Below, in pieces: positions 9,213-23,897 of a DNA stretch of 64,000 nt (position 1 is its first letter; each line of letters begins with the position of its first letter). The stretch is from Odontocerum albicorne (lineage: Eukaryota; Arthropoda; Insecta; Trichoptera; Odontoceridae): NCBI GenBank assembly GCA_949825065.1, contig OX463841.1, forward strand, positions 23,572,916-23,636,915, read 5' to 3'. A model generated the notes under the pieces. The model saw only the letters and a program-made list of their open reading frames with translations. It ran no database searches and was not told the DNA's origin. The position numbers and the translations under genes are program-made.

Positions 9213-12200
9213 TATTCAATTTGGTTTGGAATAGACTGTCTATATGATGTCGGAAGGTTAAAAACCAGGCATCTTCAGTGGATATCTTTGAGATATTCTA
9301 CAATAAAATGGAAGTGTCTGGAGTGACGTCGGTTACTAAACGCTGTAATATAAATTAAAAGTGCGTTATATTCACAAAATATTAATTAAAAGTGCAATAT
9401 ATTCCCATCTAGTATAAGTAGATACACCTCTATTTTGTATATGCGTATTTGCTATGTAGTGAGCACTCATGCTTAGAAACACTGAAGTCTATATGCCCCT
9501 CGTGGTTCGTCGGCATCATACATGGACATGTTACGAAAACCGCGACAGATGTTAGTATTATAAGTTCTAAACCAGACTTGTACCCCTTTTTGCCTACCTT
9601 CAGAAATCTAACCAGACACCACTGGGTGGAAAGCAAGTTTTCTACTAACTAGAACGCAGAAGTCGTTACCCAACAATCACGAGTTAGTGTAAAGTTTATA
9701 TCCTGCGAGTCTAGCGGTGTACACAACGAATCTATACTATATTATACGAGTAATAATATGTATCATATGATAACATACGAGTATGTATCCAGCCGTGCAA
9801 TTGTATACACGTGTGTCTTACTGCTGCCGACAAATTGAGAATGCGCGCGACTCAGTACATTTTTTCCTAATATAATATACGAGTATGTTAAGCGATATTT
9901 CAATTCCGGATGGTCACAACTGCACTGTTATTAATCGAGTTTTCATGATTTTTTAATGTTTCAAGCACAAATGTTGAACATCTACGGGTTATAAGACGAC
10001 ACGTTTCACCAGATTAATTGCAATGTATTCTTTTATTATACGAGTTTTGAATGCTTTGATGACTTGCCTAGAAAATTATTGATGCATACAAATTGAGCTG
10101 GTTTTTATTTTTAGAATTTTTAATACGAAAATCGATTTTAAATTACGGTAGATGCGTTAAAATATTATTATAAGCAGTGGGATCAGAGTAACAATTTGAA
10201 TTTGCAAAGTGAGATGTTTATTCCTTGGATAAATATACGACACTTAAGCCTGTTGTACAATTAAGAACACATACGGTGCATGAAATTACTAATATGATAG
10301 TACAACACTGAAAGAAAAAAAACTCGAAGAAAATTTAAAGTTACAAATAAAAATTTAAGACAAAATACAGATGGCATAACAAGTTTCACAGTCATAACCT
10401 AAGCTTGAGAATATGCCGGATAAGAACCTTCCTGAATTCAACATCATCTGGATTAAAAATATCCGCCAAACTAGACATTGAGTTACCCAATTGTTGCTTT
10501 CTCACGATGGATGAATTACAACATGCAATTGTCGTTAGCAAATTGCTATTGACACATTGGAATTGTGAAAGTTTTTATCGGGATTTATTTTTAAAATGAT
10601 GATAAGTGGGATTTATTTTAAATATATACGACATTGAATAGTATAACATCGAATCTCTGCGACTAAGTTGTAGAACGCTTGTCTTCCAACTGATAGCGAT
10701 CATGCAAAAAATATCAATTATGTTTTATTATCATTCCAACCTTAATAATAACAAAAAAGGCTATATATTTATATCTCTCTTTAACGTATAAATATAATAT
10801 TATAAAAGAAACGCATTATTTTAGACAAACTCATCCTGCGCATTTGATACTCTATTTAAGACAATCTTGTCTTGATACATGAAATCTTTGAAATTCCTCA
10901 TGTTTACTATATCTGCTCTATTTTGCAGTTCTCAGTCTAAATTTATGGTTGTTAGTTTTGGTTAAGTTTAATCACAATTCGTAAGGATCCGCGATGTTGT
11001 TGGCTGACTTCCCAAGGCTTTCTCTTCAGTTATGTATTCCTAGGTGCAAGTTATAATACTTTTGCTTCCTTTTGCATAGTTACTAGCGGTTACGTCACCA
11101 TTTTCTATTTATTTTTAATTTAATAAAGAAACGTACGGTTGCGAAAAGCAGGACTGGAAAAGTTAAAATATTTTTTTAGTTTAAAAATGTTCTTTTAATT
11201 ATTTATATAATATTCTATGATAAATACTTTTTACAAACATAAGAAAATATTTTCACCCTCTTTTTTTAAATAAATTTCACTGTAAACGAAACTTTGACTA
11301 CTGTTAAATATCTTGATTGGAATACGGAAATAATGCTGTTTCACAAAAAAATACATATAAGGTTTTTTTGGGCATGCTTAGATTTCACTCCTTAAGCTTA
11401 AGAAGATATCTATGTTCCTTTTTGTACGTTTACAAATTATTAACAGGAAAAATAGCGAACCCTTGGTAAATTGATAAACTTTCTTAAATGTGCCTGACAG
11501 TTATTTACGCTATCGTGAAAATAGATTTTTTGGGTGCCATATTTGCTAAGTGTACTATTAAGAATGTTACCACTCCCACACGGAATAGTCTTATTGAACG
11601 AGTTTTCCTATATTGATATCTTCTATATCTTGATGAATAAATTGAGGATTGATCCAATTAAAATACCTTGTAGGCCAAATTAGTCATTCTTATTATTTTT
11701 AGACTATTATGTATTTATTTATTTTCTTATATTATGTACTTTTTTATATTGAGTAAAACCTATATCAAATGTAAAACATAAAATAAACCACTTAGCGACT
11801 TTCAGATAATCTATGGAAGACATAAGAATACTTCTTTCCATTTCTTATTAACGTTCGATCATGCTTGTATCAAAACATGATAAGTCATCCAAAAATATAG
11901 AAAGAAAACGCCGATTTTAAACGTAGGATTTTGAAAGAAGAATATATACAAGATTTTACCTTAAAGGATCATAAAGCGCTGTTTCGTAATATACAATAAT
12001 CTCAATAGCGCTTTGAGGAATCTATAAAAAGCAGCTTAAAAATGCAACTAAATTAATTCAGGTAGAATAAGATCTGTAAGTGTGTTTTTTAATCGGGATG
12101 CCAATTAACATATCAACTGCTTAACGATCGCCGTGATCAAGTTGACAAGACACTAACCGGGGATAGCGAAAATTCATGTTACCATCAAATCAAGTTATTA

Positions 12201-13551
12201 CGTACCTACGAGTACTTCAATTTGTATTTTCAGATTATAAATAAGAATCCGCTGAATATTTAATGGATGCGAACGATTCCTGGGATACGCGCCAGGAATT
12301 ATTTAATCAATTTTGATATAACAAATACAATCATGTGTTATATTTTCTGACGATATTTTATTAATATATTTTCATTTCAACTTCAAAACAATAATTTATT
12401 AAACTGCGGCCTCGATAGCACAACTCTAGGATATAAGTCAGATATTAAAGGCGGAAAGCAGTAAATTTATATTTATGTGTCGGAAAATGCATTTCCTGTA
12501 TGGAATTCTGAGTTTGGAATGAAAATAATAGCAGTAACGGAATTAAATCCAACAAAGTTTCTTGGCGGGCGCAAGGCGGGTCAATTTACTGAGTTATTTA
12601 ACCCTCCCCGCCTTTATAACCTGATTTGTTATCGAGGCTGTTAGCTCGAGTGATTTAATAATTAAATGTCATAATATTCACAAATATCATCACGTCGTGT
12701 TTCATGCGGGGTAGGTTATGCGAAAATATCCCCTCCACTCTTGTATTGAACCAAATGCCAGCGATCGTGGTCTAACAGTTAGCAATCAGGCTAAGCAAAC
12801 GGGCGTCCCAGTTTCGATTCCTGGGGGTGTCACTTCCGGACTGATTTTACTCATGGACTTTTTTACATCTGAGTTCATGTGTTTTTTTCTTGCTTACATG
12901 TGGTTTATCATTATTGCGCTATGAAGCAACGCAAAAATAGCGCTTTGTAAAAAGTTTCCAGGTCGAAAGGCTACAGCAGATAAAATATGCCGATCGTCTT
13001 GGAACTTTGATCTTGTCATCGGAATTTTGGGTTTGATATGCCAAAATTGTATATTTGCTTAAGTGCAAGAGCTTGCACACAATAAATTAATACACACGCA
13101 GATGTCTTCCATCCTCAGGATCATCCTTCAACAATAAAAAATATTCTAGTACCGTGCTTTTTGTTTTACTTTTGTCGAATTCTGGTAAATTAATTAAAAT
13201 ATTCCTTGATTATTTTTTATGACGTGTCATGCATTGCCGACAAGTATATCCATTAAGTAATTATTTCTCCATTTATCCTCTCCAGATGACTGATTATTGT
13301 AAACTCTCTTTTCTTCATCTTATTAATTACATCGCCTCGCATTATGGTATGCATTTATTTTTATGTCTTTCAGAAGACCTCTGTGACGTATAGTAATTGA
13401 TAAGACACCGGCTGCGAACTACATTTTAATGAATAGCTTCAAAATTAAATTTATTTACTTACCTATTTCCTATTGTTTTTTGTTCCTTGTTATATTGGAA
13501 ATGCCCTTATTATATTATATTATAAATAACAAATCTCTACGAGCGTTAATT
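9213..13551. other. Long spacer with scattered SINE A head fragments
   Basis: Mostly A/T-rich DNA without recognisable genes. Weak SINE A head remnants are visible at about 10650-10700 (GACTAAGTTGTAGAACGCTT), 12120-12165 (GATCAAGTTGACAAGACACT) and 13378-13425 (GTAATTGATAAGACACC). Three TACGAGTA motifs cluster at 9744-9885. A separate tRNA-like unit lies at 12755-12960. Confidence 0.5.
12755..12960 (+). mobile_element. Possible third tRNA-like SINE (single copy)
   Basis: GTGGTCTAACAGTTAGCAA resembles a box A with D loop, and CCCAGTTTCGATTCCTGGG resembles a box B with a T-arm stem. The sequence then continues into a body unlike SINE A or B (ACTGATTTTACTCATGGACT). No second copy exists in the window, so the family assignment rests only on the tRNA-like head. 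Confidence 0.4.
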
Positions 13552-15000
13552 TTTTAAATTTTATTTTATTTTATTTCAACGGTCAAATGACCTTTTTTAT
13601 AAAAAGATTGAAAAACAACAACAAATACAATTTAATATTGTCATGTAAGCAGAGTTATATGTACAATAGGAAAACCAATACAAGTGGAAGTACACAACAA
13701 ATCAAATCTATACAAATATTGTAATTCAATCAATTCATCCTGGAAAGTGCAACTTATTTACTCTACTCCTGCAAGTACCTAATGCCATATGAAAATTCAT
13801 ACAATGCCCATATTGATTACCCAATCTGAGCAGTCTTGTTATGCAAAAGTTGTACAAATTATTGGTTACAAACACTTAGCACTATGGAGCAACACATTTT
13901 GTTGAGTGGGCCTACAAGGAACGTGTAGTATGACAAGTTGGGTTAATTCTAGACTATTGAATAACGAGCATTAAATCTTAAGAAATGCTGTAAGGTCAAA
14001 CATTTGTTTTCTATCTGACAAGGTTGTAAGGCTCATCATTTTTTAACAATATATTATAGTCCAACTCAATTATTGGGATCAGCAGTTTGAAGTTTACAAA
14101 TCGTAAAAACCTGTGCTGTAAGCGTTCAATTTTATCAACGTGGACATCATAGTGTAGGGTGACCATGTTAGCGAATTGTAATCGAAATTTGTTCTTACTT
14201 AGCTCAGTAAAATTAGTACCTAGTCTAAGTAAAGAGTCCAGTATATACAATGCAGCAGATACTATTTTATCTATATGAAGAGCTAAATTCAGCTTCTCAT
14301 CAAATATAATTCCGAGGTCATGGACCTGCGAAACAGTTTCCAGTAATATTTCATGTAAATCATAAGTCTTATATAAATATTGATTTTTTTCTGTTGAACT
14401 TAATAGCTCGACACTTAGCAATATACAAAAAAGCAAATTTGCTCTGTACCGTTTGTATAAATTATTACGATTCCGTTGAAGAATCAGACAAACATTCAAG
14501 CTAGATATACGCTAGTGAACTTTTATATAATCAGCAAATCTTAAAATTTCAACATTATCAAATATCTCTATTATTTCATTAATAAATAATAAAAACAATA
14601 TAGGCCCCAAATGTTTCCCTGTGGAGCGCCACTTTAAGAAACAAATTTGTACGATCTGTGTTACTTGGTCCTGACATAAAGCTTACGTTCTTTGGAGTAG
14701 CTCTCAAACCAGTGAAGTAAACCTCCTGAAAAACTATAAGCGTATTTTTTTAGTAAAACCACATGTAAGACCTTGTCAAATTCCTTGCTAAAGTCTGTAT
14801 AGAAGGGGCAACTTGTATTGTTTCTGCCAGAGCATTTTAAATGCAGTTTTCATTAAGAATAAAATTATAAGAGTAGATTTTCCGCGAATAAAACCATGCT
14901 GGTTAGTAACATAGATATTAACACCTTTATGCCCATCGATATAATCTAGAACCGATGATTCCAATACATTAGATTATATATTGCTAAAATAAATATATTT
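13552..15000 (-). pseudogene. Decayed CR1/Jockey-like LINE (RT and 3' end)
   Basis: Minus-strand pieces in the expected order: NQHGFIRGKSTL (about 14900), FSKEFDKVLHVVLLKKY and GGLLHWFESY (about 14720-14790), SGAPQGN and LFLLFINEI (about 14600), LRFADYIKV (about 14540), then the open segment 14499-14011 with VHDLGIIFDEKLNLALHIDK and HVDKIERLQHRFLRF. These are RT motifs and the C-terminal domain of the CR1/Jockey group. Multiple stops and frameshifts separate them. The 3' end is marked by AAATAAAATAAAATAAAAT (about 13555-13580). The 5' half with the endonuclease is missing. Confidence 0.75.
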
Positions 15001-15354
15001 TTATCAGGAAATACCGCTTCGAAATGTAGAGTAAGTTATATAATAAATAATACAGTATGTTTGGATTTTTGTTTTAATGCCTACGACAGAATGTTTATCA
15101 ACGGCACAATTCATATTATTTGTGAAGAAAATGGAGAGAGATTTTATAAACATGCCTTCTGCAGCGTTCGTTTCTTTAACTTTTTGATACATTTTAGATT
15201 TTTTATGTGATTTATTTATGTATGTATGGTATTTTCGATCATTGAAATGTACAAAACAACCTATAATGAAATAATATCATAAACCTATTTTTAAAGACAA
15301 TAAAAAAACTATAAATTGAAAAATAAGTTGATAAGAACGTCATAGATAACAACA

Positions 15355-15412
15355 AACCGTCCGGTAAGTTAAAAAATGCGGGTTCGAGTCCCGTCGTCTA
15401 TTCGAATTGAAC
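15355..15412 (+). mobile_element. Degenerate tRNA-like SINE head
   Basis: CCGGTAAGTT and then GCGGGTTCGAGTCCCGTCG, a good box B/T-arm with a poor box A and no matching body. It is too short and too broken for a tRNA gene. Confidence 0.35.
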
Positions 15413-15429
15413 TTGAATCCTCATCGGAC

Positions 15430-16210
15430 GTTTAATTATCCAAAGATAAAAAAGCAATAATCGATTGTACATAACTAACATTAATAATGAATATAAATTA
15501 CTTAACTAATATTGAAATTAAACCATATATTAAACTAAATAATAATCAATATTAATAACTAAAGTAATATCCAAAATCAAACATCGATTATGTAACTAAC
15601 ATAATAATCAATATAAATCACTAAATTAATATCTAAAATCAACAACAATTTATATAAATGACTTAACTTATATTAAAAAACAAACCATCTTTTGTATGTA
15701 ACTAACATAACAGTCAATATAAATTACTAAACTAATATCCAAAATCAACCACCATGTATAACTAATATATAATAGCAATAAAAATAAATTTCTCAACCAA
15801 TATCCAAAATCATCCCTCTATTATTATGTATCTAATAACAATTTATATAAATTACTGAACTAATATCAAAAGTTAACTACTTATTGTATGTAACTAACAT
15901 AACAATTAATATAAATTACTAAACATATCCAAAATCAGCCACATATTATATGTAACTAACATAGCAAATAAAATAAATTACTAATATAAAAAAAAATCAA
16001 CCATTTATTGTATGTAACTAACATAATAATTAATATAAATTAGTTACCTAATATTCAAATACAACAATCCAGTATATGTAACATAATAATTAATATAATT
16101 TGCTTAACTTATATCAAAAATTAACCATCTATAATATAGAACTATCATAATCATGAATATAGTATAGTATATGTGTAAATTGATCAACTAATATCCAAAA
16201 TTAAGCATAA
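15430..16210. repeat. Degenerate minisatellite, about 60-65-bp unit, about 12 copies
   Basis: Recurring blocks TGTATGTAACTAACATAA, TCAATATAAATTACTAAAC and TAATATCCAAAATCAACCA repeat in this order with many substitutions and indels. The divergence contrasts with the near-identical arrays at 4.9, 25.3, 31.1 and 34.1 kb, so this one is old. Confidence 0.85.
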
Positions 16211-17086
16211 AAGTTACTTAAATTTTCTTCAATAATGGCATACTGTTGCGTTATACATTTCTTCAAATTAACCATCAAATTTTGTAAGGAATGTGAAAAA
16301 AACTAAAATGAGCATTAATTGTTTGGCCAATATGAGAAATTGAATCCGAAATTCATTGGTACATGTTAAAAAAAATACCACATGGTCACGAAAGTCACAC
16401 TTCCTTGTAAATAAATGACAAATAAATATGGCAATTCACAACGCGCTGAAGATTTTTTTTGAATTTAAAAAGCATTAAGTTTGAGAACTCGTATGCAGCA
16501 TTGTGTATGCACAAGTATTGCCATCTCATGTAAACATATGTAGAGCATCTATAAAACTGTACTTTCCTTGTCTCAGGTTTATAAAAGGTGAAAAACGTAT
16601 ATTCCTTTGTATAAACATGATATATTCAACTTAAGAATAAACCTAAAGGAAATAAAATAAATGTGTTTGCGAGGTGCTCTTTCACAATTTAGTAAAAAAG
16701 TACGTTCAAAATTTGTTTCCCAAATCTGGCTATCCTATAAGAAGGTAAACATCTATATCGGATAGTATAGCTTCGTAGATGTTTATTAAACGGTATCTAT
16801 AGACTGAAATCAACAAGAAAGGCGCAATAAAATAAACCTCAATTTAGTTTTGAGAAACGTGTCTGACGTTTCCCTCCCTGTTACAGCAGTCCCGAACAGT
16901 GGCGTTTCAAGAAATTTTGAATTGAATCCGAAAAATAAATATTATCAGTCTCCCCCAAATACTTTATATTTTAATTAGATATATGTATATTACATATGTG
17001 TATTACTTAAGCCTAGTTTCTGTAAAAGAGCATAGAAAACAAAGAAATAAAGTTATACTCGTATCTAGAAATTATTATGCATGTTG
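16211..17086. other. AT-rich spacer
   Basis: Nothing recognised on either strand. Confidence 0.5.
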
Positions 17087-17200
17087 AAAGGTCGCCGGCT
17101 AGAATTCTGCGCTATGCTACTCTCCTCGAATGAGACGCATTTTTTCCGTCTAGTATTCGGGGGTATAAAGATTCATAACTATTCTTTCAAAAAAAAATAT
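17087..17200 (+). mobile_element. SINE B copy, 5'-truncated
   Basis: It aligns from the box B region to the A-tail with the fuller copy at 32883-33050: GGTCGCCGGCTAGAATTCTG, GCTACTCTCCTCGAATGAG, CCGTCTAGTATTCGGGGG, then TATTCTTTCAAAAAAAAA. The hairpin arms CCTCGAAT (17124-17131)/ATTCGGGG (17155-17162) and AGACG (17133-17137)/CGTCT (17147-17151) can pair. The head with box A is missing. Confidence 0.8.
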
Positions 17201-18805
17201 ACCGGTGTGCTTTGATCGTCTCATTTCAAGTATGTCATTGAATCCAGTACAGCGGTGTGGCCGGTGAGTTTGCTGGTGTGCAAAAGCTTACTCACTTAAT
17301 GAAGAGAAAAAGGAAAACATTGGAAGAAAACTCCTCGGCACAGCATCGCTTTCCAACCACAATAACGTTAGAATGGCGAGGGGATCCTGAACTACGAGCC
17401 CTAGTAACTTCTAATGTAGTAATTTAATATGACCAAGCTGCTATTCTTTGTTCCACCATTTAATATGACCAAGCTGCTTTTCTTTGTTCCACCATTTTTT
17501 ATTGAGTCCTTGATCTTGGAGGAAAATCACTATTCTACTCCCTCTCCAATTTAAGACGTTTATAATCACCCAACGATCATAAACGTACTGAATTTGTCAA
17601 TTTCATAGCTTAAGGTAATATGACTCTATTGATATTTTTACTCAGTTAAATTCTCATTGTTAACTTTAACATTATTCATTGTCTGTTGTACAAATAAAAG
17701 TGTAATTCTTCTGGCTAGAACACTGCTGCCAAATTAGGTCACAAATCTTTCACAGATCGCATATCCAACACATCTTTGGTATTTTTGTTAGATGCTTAAT
17801 ACCCTGATGTTACTCCTGTATTACATCGTATATCATAAGCACGCTCATCATCTTAAACCTCATTCAGGTTGTTAATTAGTATCTTTTTTATTGAAATAAT
17901 ATCCAACTCTCGGTATATTAAGGGTCTCTTGTTTATTACCACATTTGAATAAAATGATAACTTTGCTAGTGTTACGGTGCTGTATTTTAAGAAATGCTGA
18001 CGTACGGTAGGAGAAAAAGTGAGTCGTAATACTTGAATTTAAATGCAACAGTAAATATTTTCATTATTCACAACAGGGTCACAATGATTCTAACCTCCAA
18101 ATATGAGATAAGTAAACTTAAAATTGTATTAAATGAATAAAAAAAAATTTTTGTATACTCGTAATTTATTGATTTTTCGGATGCGTTATTAAACAATATA
18201 AAATCTATTAAATACTTATAATTAACTTTTGACATTTTCGTACTACGAGATTACTTAACGATTTTTCTCATTCTGTGTACAAGTAGTTAAGATACATTGG
18301 TAGTTCCATCGTTGATTTATTTTATTTAAATTTTAAGTACATGATGACAATATACCTCTTTATTGTTTGAAAATTTTTAATTTGAAAATATATACTTGAA
18401 TTTAAGTGTGAGCTTTTGTAAGCTTTTACCGGGTTTCGAAATAAAGCAAGATCTAATGATCCCATTGATGATTTGTTTATTTTGAATAACTTACAGTATG
18501 TTATATATACATTATATGATAAAATAATCAAATAATAAATAATTGTTTAACCGAAACAATTCAATCTTATTACTAAGAATGCTCAGTATACTTTCGTTAA
18601 AAAAAACTGAAATGTTGAAGATGTGAATATTCGAGACCCTATTTAAAAAGGACAATCCGCGGAAAAAAATTAGAATACTTTCCCAGTTAATTATACTTAT
18701 TGCCAGTCTTGGAAAATTAATATTTCTATATCGCAAATAGTTGCCAGAAGCATAATTCCTTATCTTTTCCAACGTAGTTGTATTAGACGTTGCTTTTGTT
18801 AGGAA
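17201..18805. other. Spacer with a short tandem duplication
   Basis: A 35-36-bp duplication (ATTTAATATGACCAAGCTGC) sits at 17422-17495. A slightly GC-richer piece at 17250-17400 has no recognisable product. The 69- and 86-codon AT-rich frames on the minus strand at 18322-18772 look like chance. Confidence 0.5.
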
Positions 18806-19036
18806 TCTAAATATATATCAGATACATTCACATCCCTCCTCACGCTTAGAAGGTAGTATTCTAATATGCCATGTATGTACAATATAATATATAGTATATC
18901 TTGTAAAAAAGAGCCACAGACCAAGGCGCGGGCTAAATATATAAGACAGACATTCACATTCTTTCTCATCGTTGGAAGGTAGTATCCTAACATGCCCTGA
19001 ATAAATATAAATCTTGTAGAATCGAGTCATGGACTA
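18806..19036. repeat. Two diverged tandem copies, about 136-bp period
   Basis: Copies starting near 18806 and 18942 share CTAAATATAT, CAGACATTCACAT/CAGATACATTCACAT, GAAGGTAGTATTCTAA/GAAGGTAGTATCCTAA and ATCTTGTA. They are clearly related but diverged. Confidence 0.75.
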
Positions 19037-22000
19037 AGTCAAAATAATTTTGTAACTCATTTTATTCTCAGTTAAACATAAGACAGTAAAAAAACACATA
19101 AAAACATATTGATATTTGAAAATTAATGTAATAAATATGCGCCAATTACCAAAGATATTGATGTTTTTACCAATCTTGCTGTTTACACAAGGCAAAGAAG
19201 GCTCAATACGAAGAGAAGAGAACAAGAGAGGGTAAATACGATTATAAATTTGTAAGACCAGTGGATACGGCGTCATTGAAACTGGATATTCTGAATTGTT
19301 TGTTAAGCGAGTTATTTATTCAGAATGCTAATTTCTCTCTAAAACAAGGGTTGTTCGACATGTTTTTTAGAAGGGATGTTTTCTCACGAGATTTGATAGA
19401 TTATTTCTTTAATTTGGTTTAAATTATCAATGGCCCTTTTCCATGGTTTTTATAACTGATTTTGAAAGTTCACAATAAATAAAGCACACTGGTTTTTTGT
19501 TAAGCATTTTTTTACATTTTAAAAACAATGATCACATTTAAAATACGCGCTTCTGAGTACTGGGATCAAGTGCAGCCAACATAACTGGCGTCATTTTTTA
19601 CCGATTATGTTTCATTTTCAAGAATAAATGAACGACACATTCGATTCCATTTTATATAAGTAGTTCTTTTTAATGTAAGTTTGTTAAGAAAAGCGTGTGA
19701 TAAAAATACTAAACATGTGCGAAATAATCTTTATCTGAAAAAAAATCTTAAAATATACGAATTAAGCATAAATAATTAACATCTGAAAAATAGAAACATT
19801 TCATAGAATTTTTTAAAACGCAACTTTGTTTAAAACATATTTACGCTTTAATAAACTTAAATTGTCCCGACTCCTGCGAAAAATCAACATATACGAGTAT
19901 GTATGTTTGTGTATATCACTTCCCATGATTCTTGTTTTAACGAGTCACTTAAAATCTTACTCTTTACAACTCTTCAATCGATATGTTATCTATGCTAATC
20001 TTCGTTGAATTGAATATCTGATTGACATAGATGACGTGTTTAAATATCTACATATTCAAATATTGAAATCCAATCCTTAGGGATGCGCCAATTGATATTT
20101 GCGATAAAGCTTTTGTAAGAAAAATGTATACTTTAGTTGACTATAATTATTAATGAACAAACCGGTGCATTGGAAAGAATTGTACAAACCTTCCCTTTCA
20201 CGGATAAAATTCGTTCTGTATTTACGTTAAATCACATTTGTTTGGAATTTTTGGCATTAAATCAATAATTTTTTGCTTAAGTAAAATATTTACTTCTGAA
20301 TTTTATTACTGGATTACTTGGCTACATAATTGTAATGAATGGTTTGCAGATAATGTACCAAGCGTGAAAGGATTCAATATCTTCGAAATAGTACATTGAA
20401 TCTCGTGTATTGATCCTCACCGAGGAGAAAAGGGCTGGATTAATTTCTAAAATAACGCTTTATCAGGCTTGCTTCCCTTGTAAAAGTTTTCACGGTTACG
20501 TAACCCGCCTTGGGTTAGAGGCTATTTTGGGGATTCTGTTCGCTACCTGCGTCTAATATTTTTTCATCCGTCTTTTAATTTTCTAACGACCGCTTCAACG
20601 CTACACTTTTTGTAGCAAATCAAAATATACTAAATATATGTCCGACAAGTTAAAAAAATATAAAGCGGAACGTGTCAAACCATTACAGCCAGTGCGATAA
20701 AACATAAATGCGGCTGGATGTAATATCAACTGTCACTTGGCTAAGATTTTGATGGAATATTATTTTAAAAACGAAAATTGTATACAATCAATTGAAATTC
20801 GATCATTCATAAATAAATGTGCCTTCATACTTATACTTAAAAACACCCATTCCTATACCAAACCTACTTAATAAGTCGTGATTTTTTTGGAAAATATCTC
20901 TAATGTCTACAACCAAATTCAAATATATTCCTATAAATTCTGCTGAACCACAAAGATTTTCGCAAAAAAATATTGGTAGCTATAAATACGTTGATACCTT
21001 ACGTATGACATTTTCCAAATCAAATGTGTTATTTACAAAAAAATGTTTGCTTTCCAAAACTGGATTTTTTTCTGCTGCGTGTAAAACTCATTTGAGAAAA
21101 AAATCAGGCTTGATGTGTCAATGAATTGGCAATGATATACTTCTCTAATGAAAGTTGTCTATAATGAACATTGATTGCTTCATATGCTATACTGATATAC
21201 ACTTGCAATACCGAAAATGGTTATTTCTACATATTTTTATAAAATTTGTGAAACTAATATTACGATATTTATGCGAAAACAATATTAAATTTTAGTCATT
21301 TATTTGATTGTGTGCAAAATTAGATGGAACGTGTTCATAAATTTCGTACAATTACATCTAATTTGGCAAATCGCATGCATTTTTGTGCTATCCCAAATAA
21401 GTTTTATTATTTTATTATCATACGTAATCATTGCTAGTTTTATTTGTTTGCGTCATATTCCTTCACATTTAAACTTAAACGTATATTGTGTTGTTTTTTT
21501 CTATGAAATTTAACTATTGCATTCTTTATGCTTATAAAAAATGATGAAAATGAGTGGTCATTGTATTCTTAGACCATCAGAAAATGATCTGAAAAATTAC
21601 AATTTCTTTTATTTAAGCGTTCTTGGGATTGAAAGTTTGGCGAAATACAATGGTATAATTTTTGTAAAAAGCACACTCAGCTTGGAGAATTGCCTTAAAA
21701 AAATTATGTCTACGGAGTGGAGTGGCTTTACTATCTATCGATCATCGGTGTAGAATTTGAGCGCTTTCAAAATTCACCTTTTAATATCCAGATATGTTTT
21801 ATTTGTTAATTTATGTACTTTAAAAATGTATAAACTAATTAACTTCCATCTTTCATTTTTCACCCGAAAATTTATATTTACATTTTTTTAACATCAACAT
21901 AGTCAAATCTATCATTGACGTATAAAGCATATTGATGATGAAAAATCTGAATTCTTTCTTTAATTCCCACGGGCATTTCGTTAAAATGAAACACATTTTG

Positions 22001-23746
22001 GATTTTTCAAGCCGAAAGTTATAGTGAAGTCTCATATGAACCTCTTTATCTGTACATCACATTTTTTGGGTATACCTTGACAACAAATAATTAAGTAATT
22101 GATGAGGATTTAAGATCTATTGATAAAAAAAATACTGTGATAATATTCGGTATACGGTTAAAAAAACCTTCAGTCAAGAATAAAATGAAAATAGAAGTTG
22201 AAATTGTAAAAAAAATTGCCGTTAATATTTGAGTACCTATACTCGTATCATACGTACTTTTGTACATGCGATGGTTATTCTTTGTTAAATTATGGTTCTG
22301 AGATGGGGAACGCAATTTTGTCCTATTGTCTGTCCCACTGTCAATACAGGGGCACGGGATATAGAAGAAAAGAGGAATTTATTCCATTAGTGCCCACCAA
22401 GGTGTCATTATGCCACAATTGTGGAATATTTATGTCCTGTATCTGAGGATTATTGTCGTATCAAAATTGTCCCAACAGTGTATCACTTACGTATTCAAAA
22501 TGTAAGGTTCTCACGGTCTTACAATACTCGTATAAAACGGTAAACTCAATTTTTCTCTGGTATGTATTTTTAAGATACATAATAATTTATAGAAACGTTA
22601 TACTTTCGACAACTAGGCAACTGATTTTGGGTGTTTATAAATGTTAATTTAGACATTTTGTCTAAAAATCGCTATTTTTTACTTAAGCCATTTTAAAAAT
22701 AACACGTAACAATAAGGCATTTTGTGACACTAAATAATATTTAAGTAAAAAAAGGTTAGATATCATCAAGCGATAAGAAAGCAAATTATGATACTTATAT
22801 TTATTTAATATTTGAGCAGTGAATTTAATTTGTTTGTCGAGTAGTGAACTTAAATATTTGAGTAGTGAATTTCGGTTAAAATAATGCTTGATTAGAAATA
22901 GAGTTTTAACTAATAGGGATTTGTTTCGAAAAAGATGTTTCCCTCTTCAAATAAATACTGTTTATGTTTATTTCGTTATATTTTTTATTATTTAAGTAAA
23001 AAAATGGTAGGCTTATTTATCTTTAGAAGACAATCTTTTCCATTTAACCAAAGCGTAGTTAATACAATTTGCTACACAATGACAAAATTGTTTAAAATAG
23101 ATATTTGTTAAAAATCATGATAACATAAATGTCACCAATCGATAAAAAGCATAGAAGGAGGAGAGAAAAGTCAAATCAGGAAGGAAATAGTTTTTAATCG
23201 CTGTTTGATACATGGCAATGGAAAAATAGGGTTTACGCTATCTGGTAAATTCTTCTAGACTTTTAGTACGTTAGGTCTGGTAGAAGCACACTAAGATCAT
23301 TCCTAAGGCGAAGATTTCTGACTGCGGACCGATTTAATTCCTGTCGCCAAGTATCTGGAGAGCTCTCAATCCTCTCGGTTAATCATTATCCCTAGATCCA
23401 GAAAAATCATCGGGATGTAAGGCGAGTTATAGGAGGGCAACAAATATTCACGTGCAATGATAGCATGTCACCTTTTAAAACTCACTTCTTAAGGCGTCTT
23501 CTCGTCGTAGATTAGGAGGTAGCAGCTGTGCATGAATCAGAAACTATGCTCAGCTGGTTTTAGAGTGTTACAGACTATGCGCATTTCCTCATTGAGCTGG
23601 ATATTAATAAAGTTTGTGTGGACGCTTCTAAGTCAAATGAGACTGCAATTCTTTGCTACGGCGTGAACTGATACCACAGTTGTCATGCTTCAACTCAATC
23701 TGAGTATTGAAAGAAATACCATGGAATAGAAAATGGAAGGTAATCT
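19037..23746. other. Long AT-rich spacer
   Basis: No gene, transposon or RNA was recognised over about 4.7 kb. The open frames are short and of AT-rich, non-specific composition. A less AT-rich segment at 23150-23700 could hold an eroded element, but no family motif was seen. TACTCGTA motifs occur at 19890, 22241 and 22526. Confidence 0.5.
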
Positions 23747-23885
23747 GAAAGGCGTTGAAGATAATAACTCAATTGAAAATATAATTTTATCAAGTGAAAT
23801 ACTCGTAGTGCATTCAAATGCACATTTTATATTTCTCTAAACACGACTTGGGACAAATATTCATCAAGTATTTAATTTTCGGTCT
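23747..23885. repeat. Dispersed repeat, copy 1 (palindrome-bearing)
   Basis: It is alignable with 26241-26380: GAAAGGCGTTGAAGAT, ATTGAAAATA, GTGAAATACTCGTAGTG, CACGACTTGG. Both copies keep the palindrome GTGCATTCAAATGCAC (here 23808-23823). It lies just before the 49-bp array. Family unknown. Confidence 0.8.
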
Positions 23886-23897
23886 TGATTCTCCTAC

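Noticed and set aside
20903..22647. Cluster of small ORFs of 60-76 codons
   Set aside because: Length and composition are as expected by chance at this AT content; no consistent strand, splice signals or motifs.
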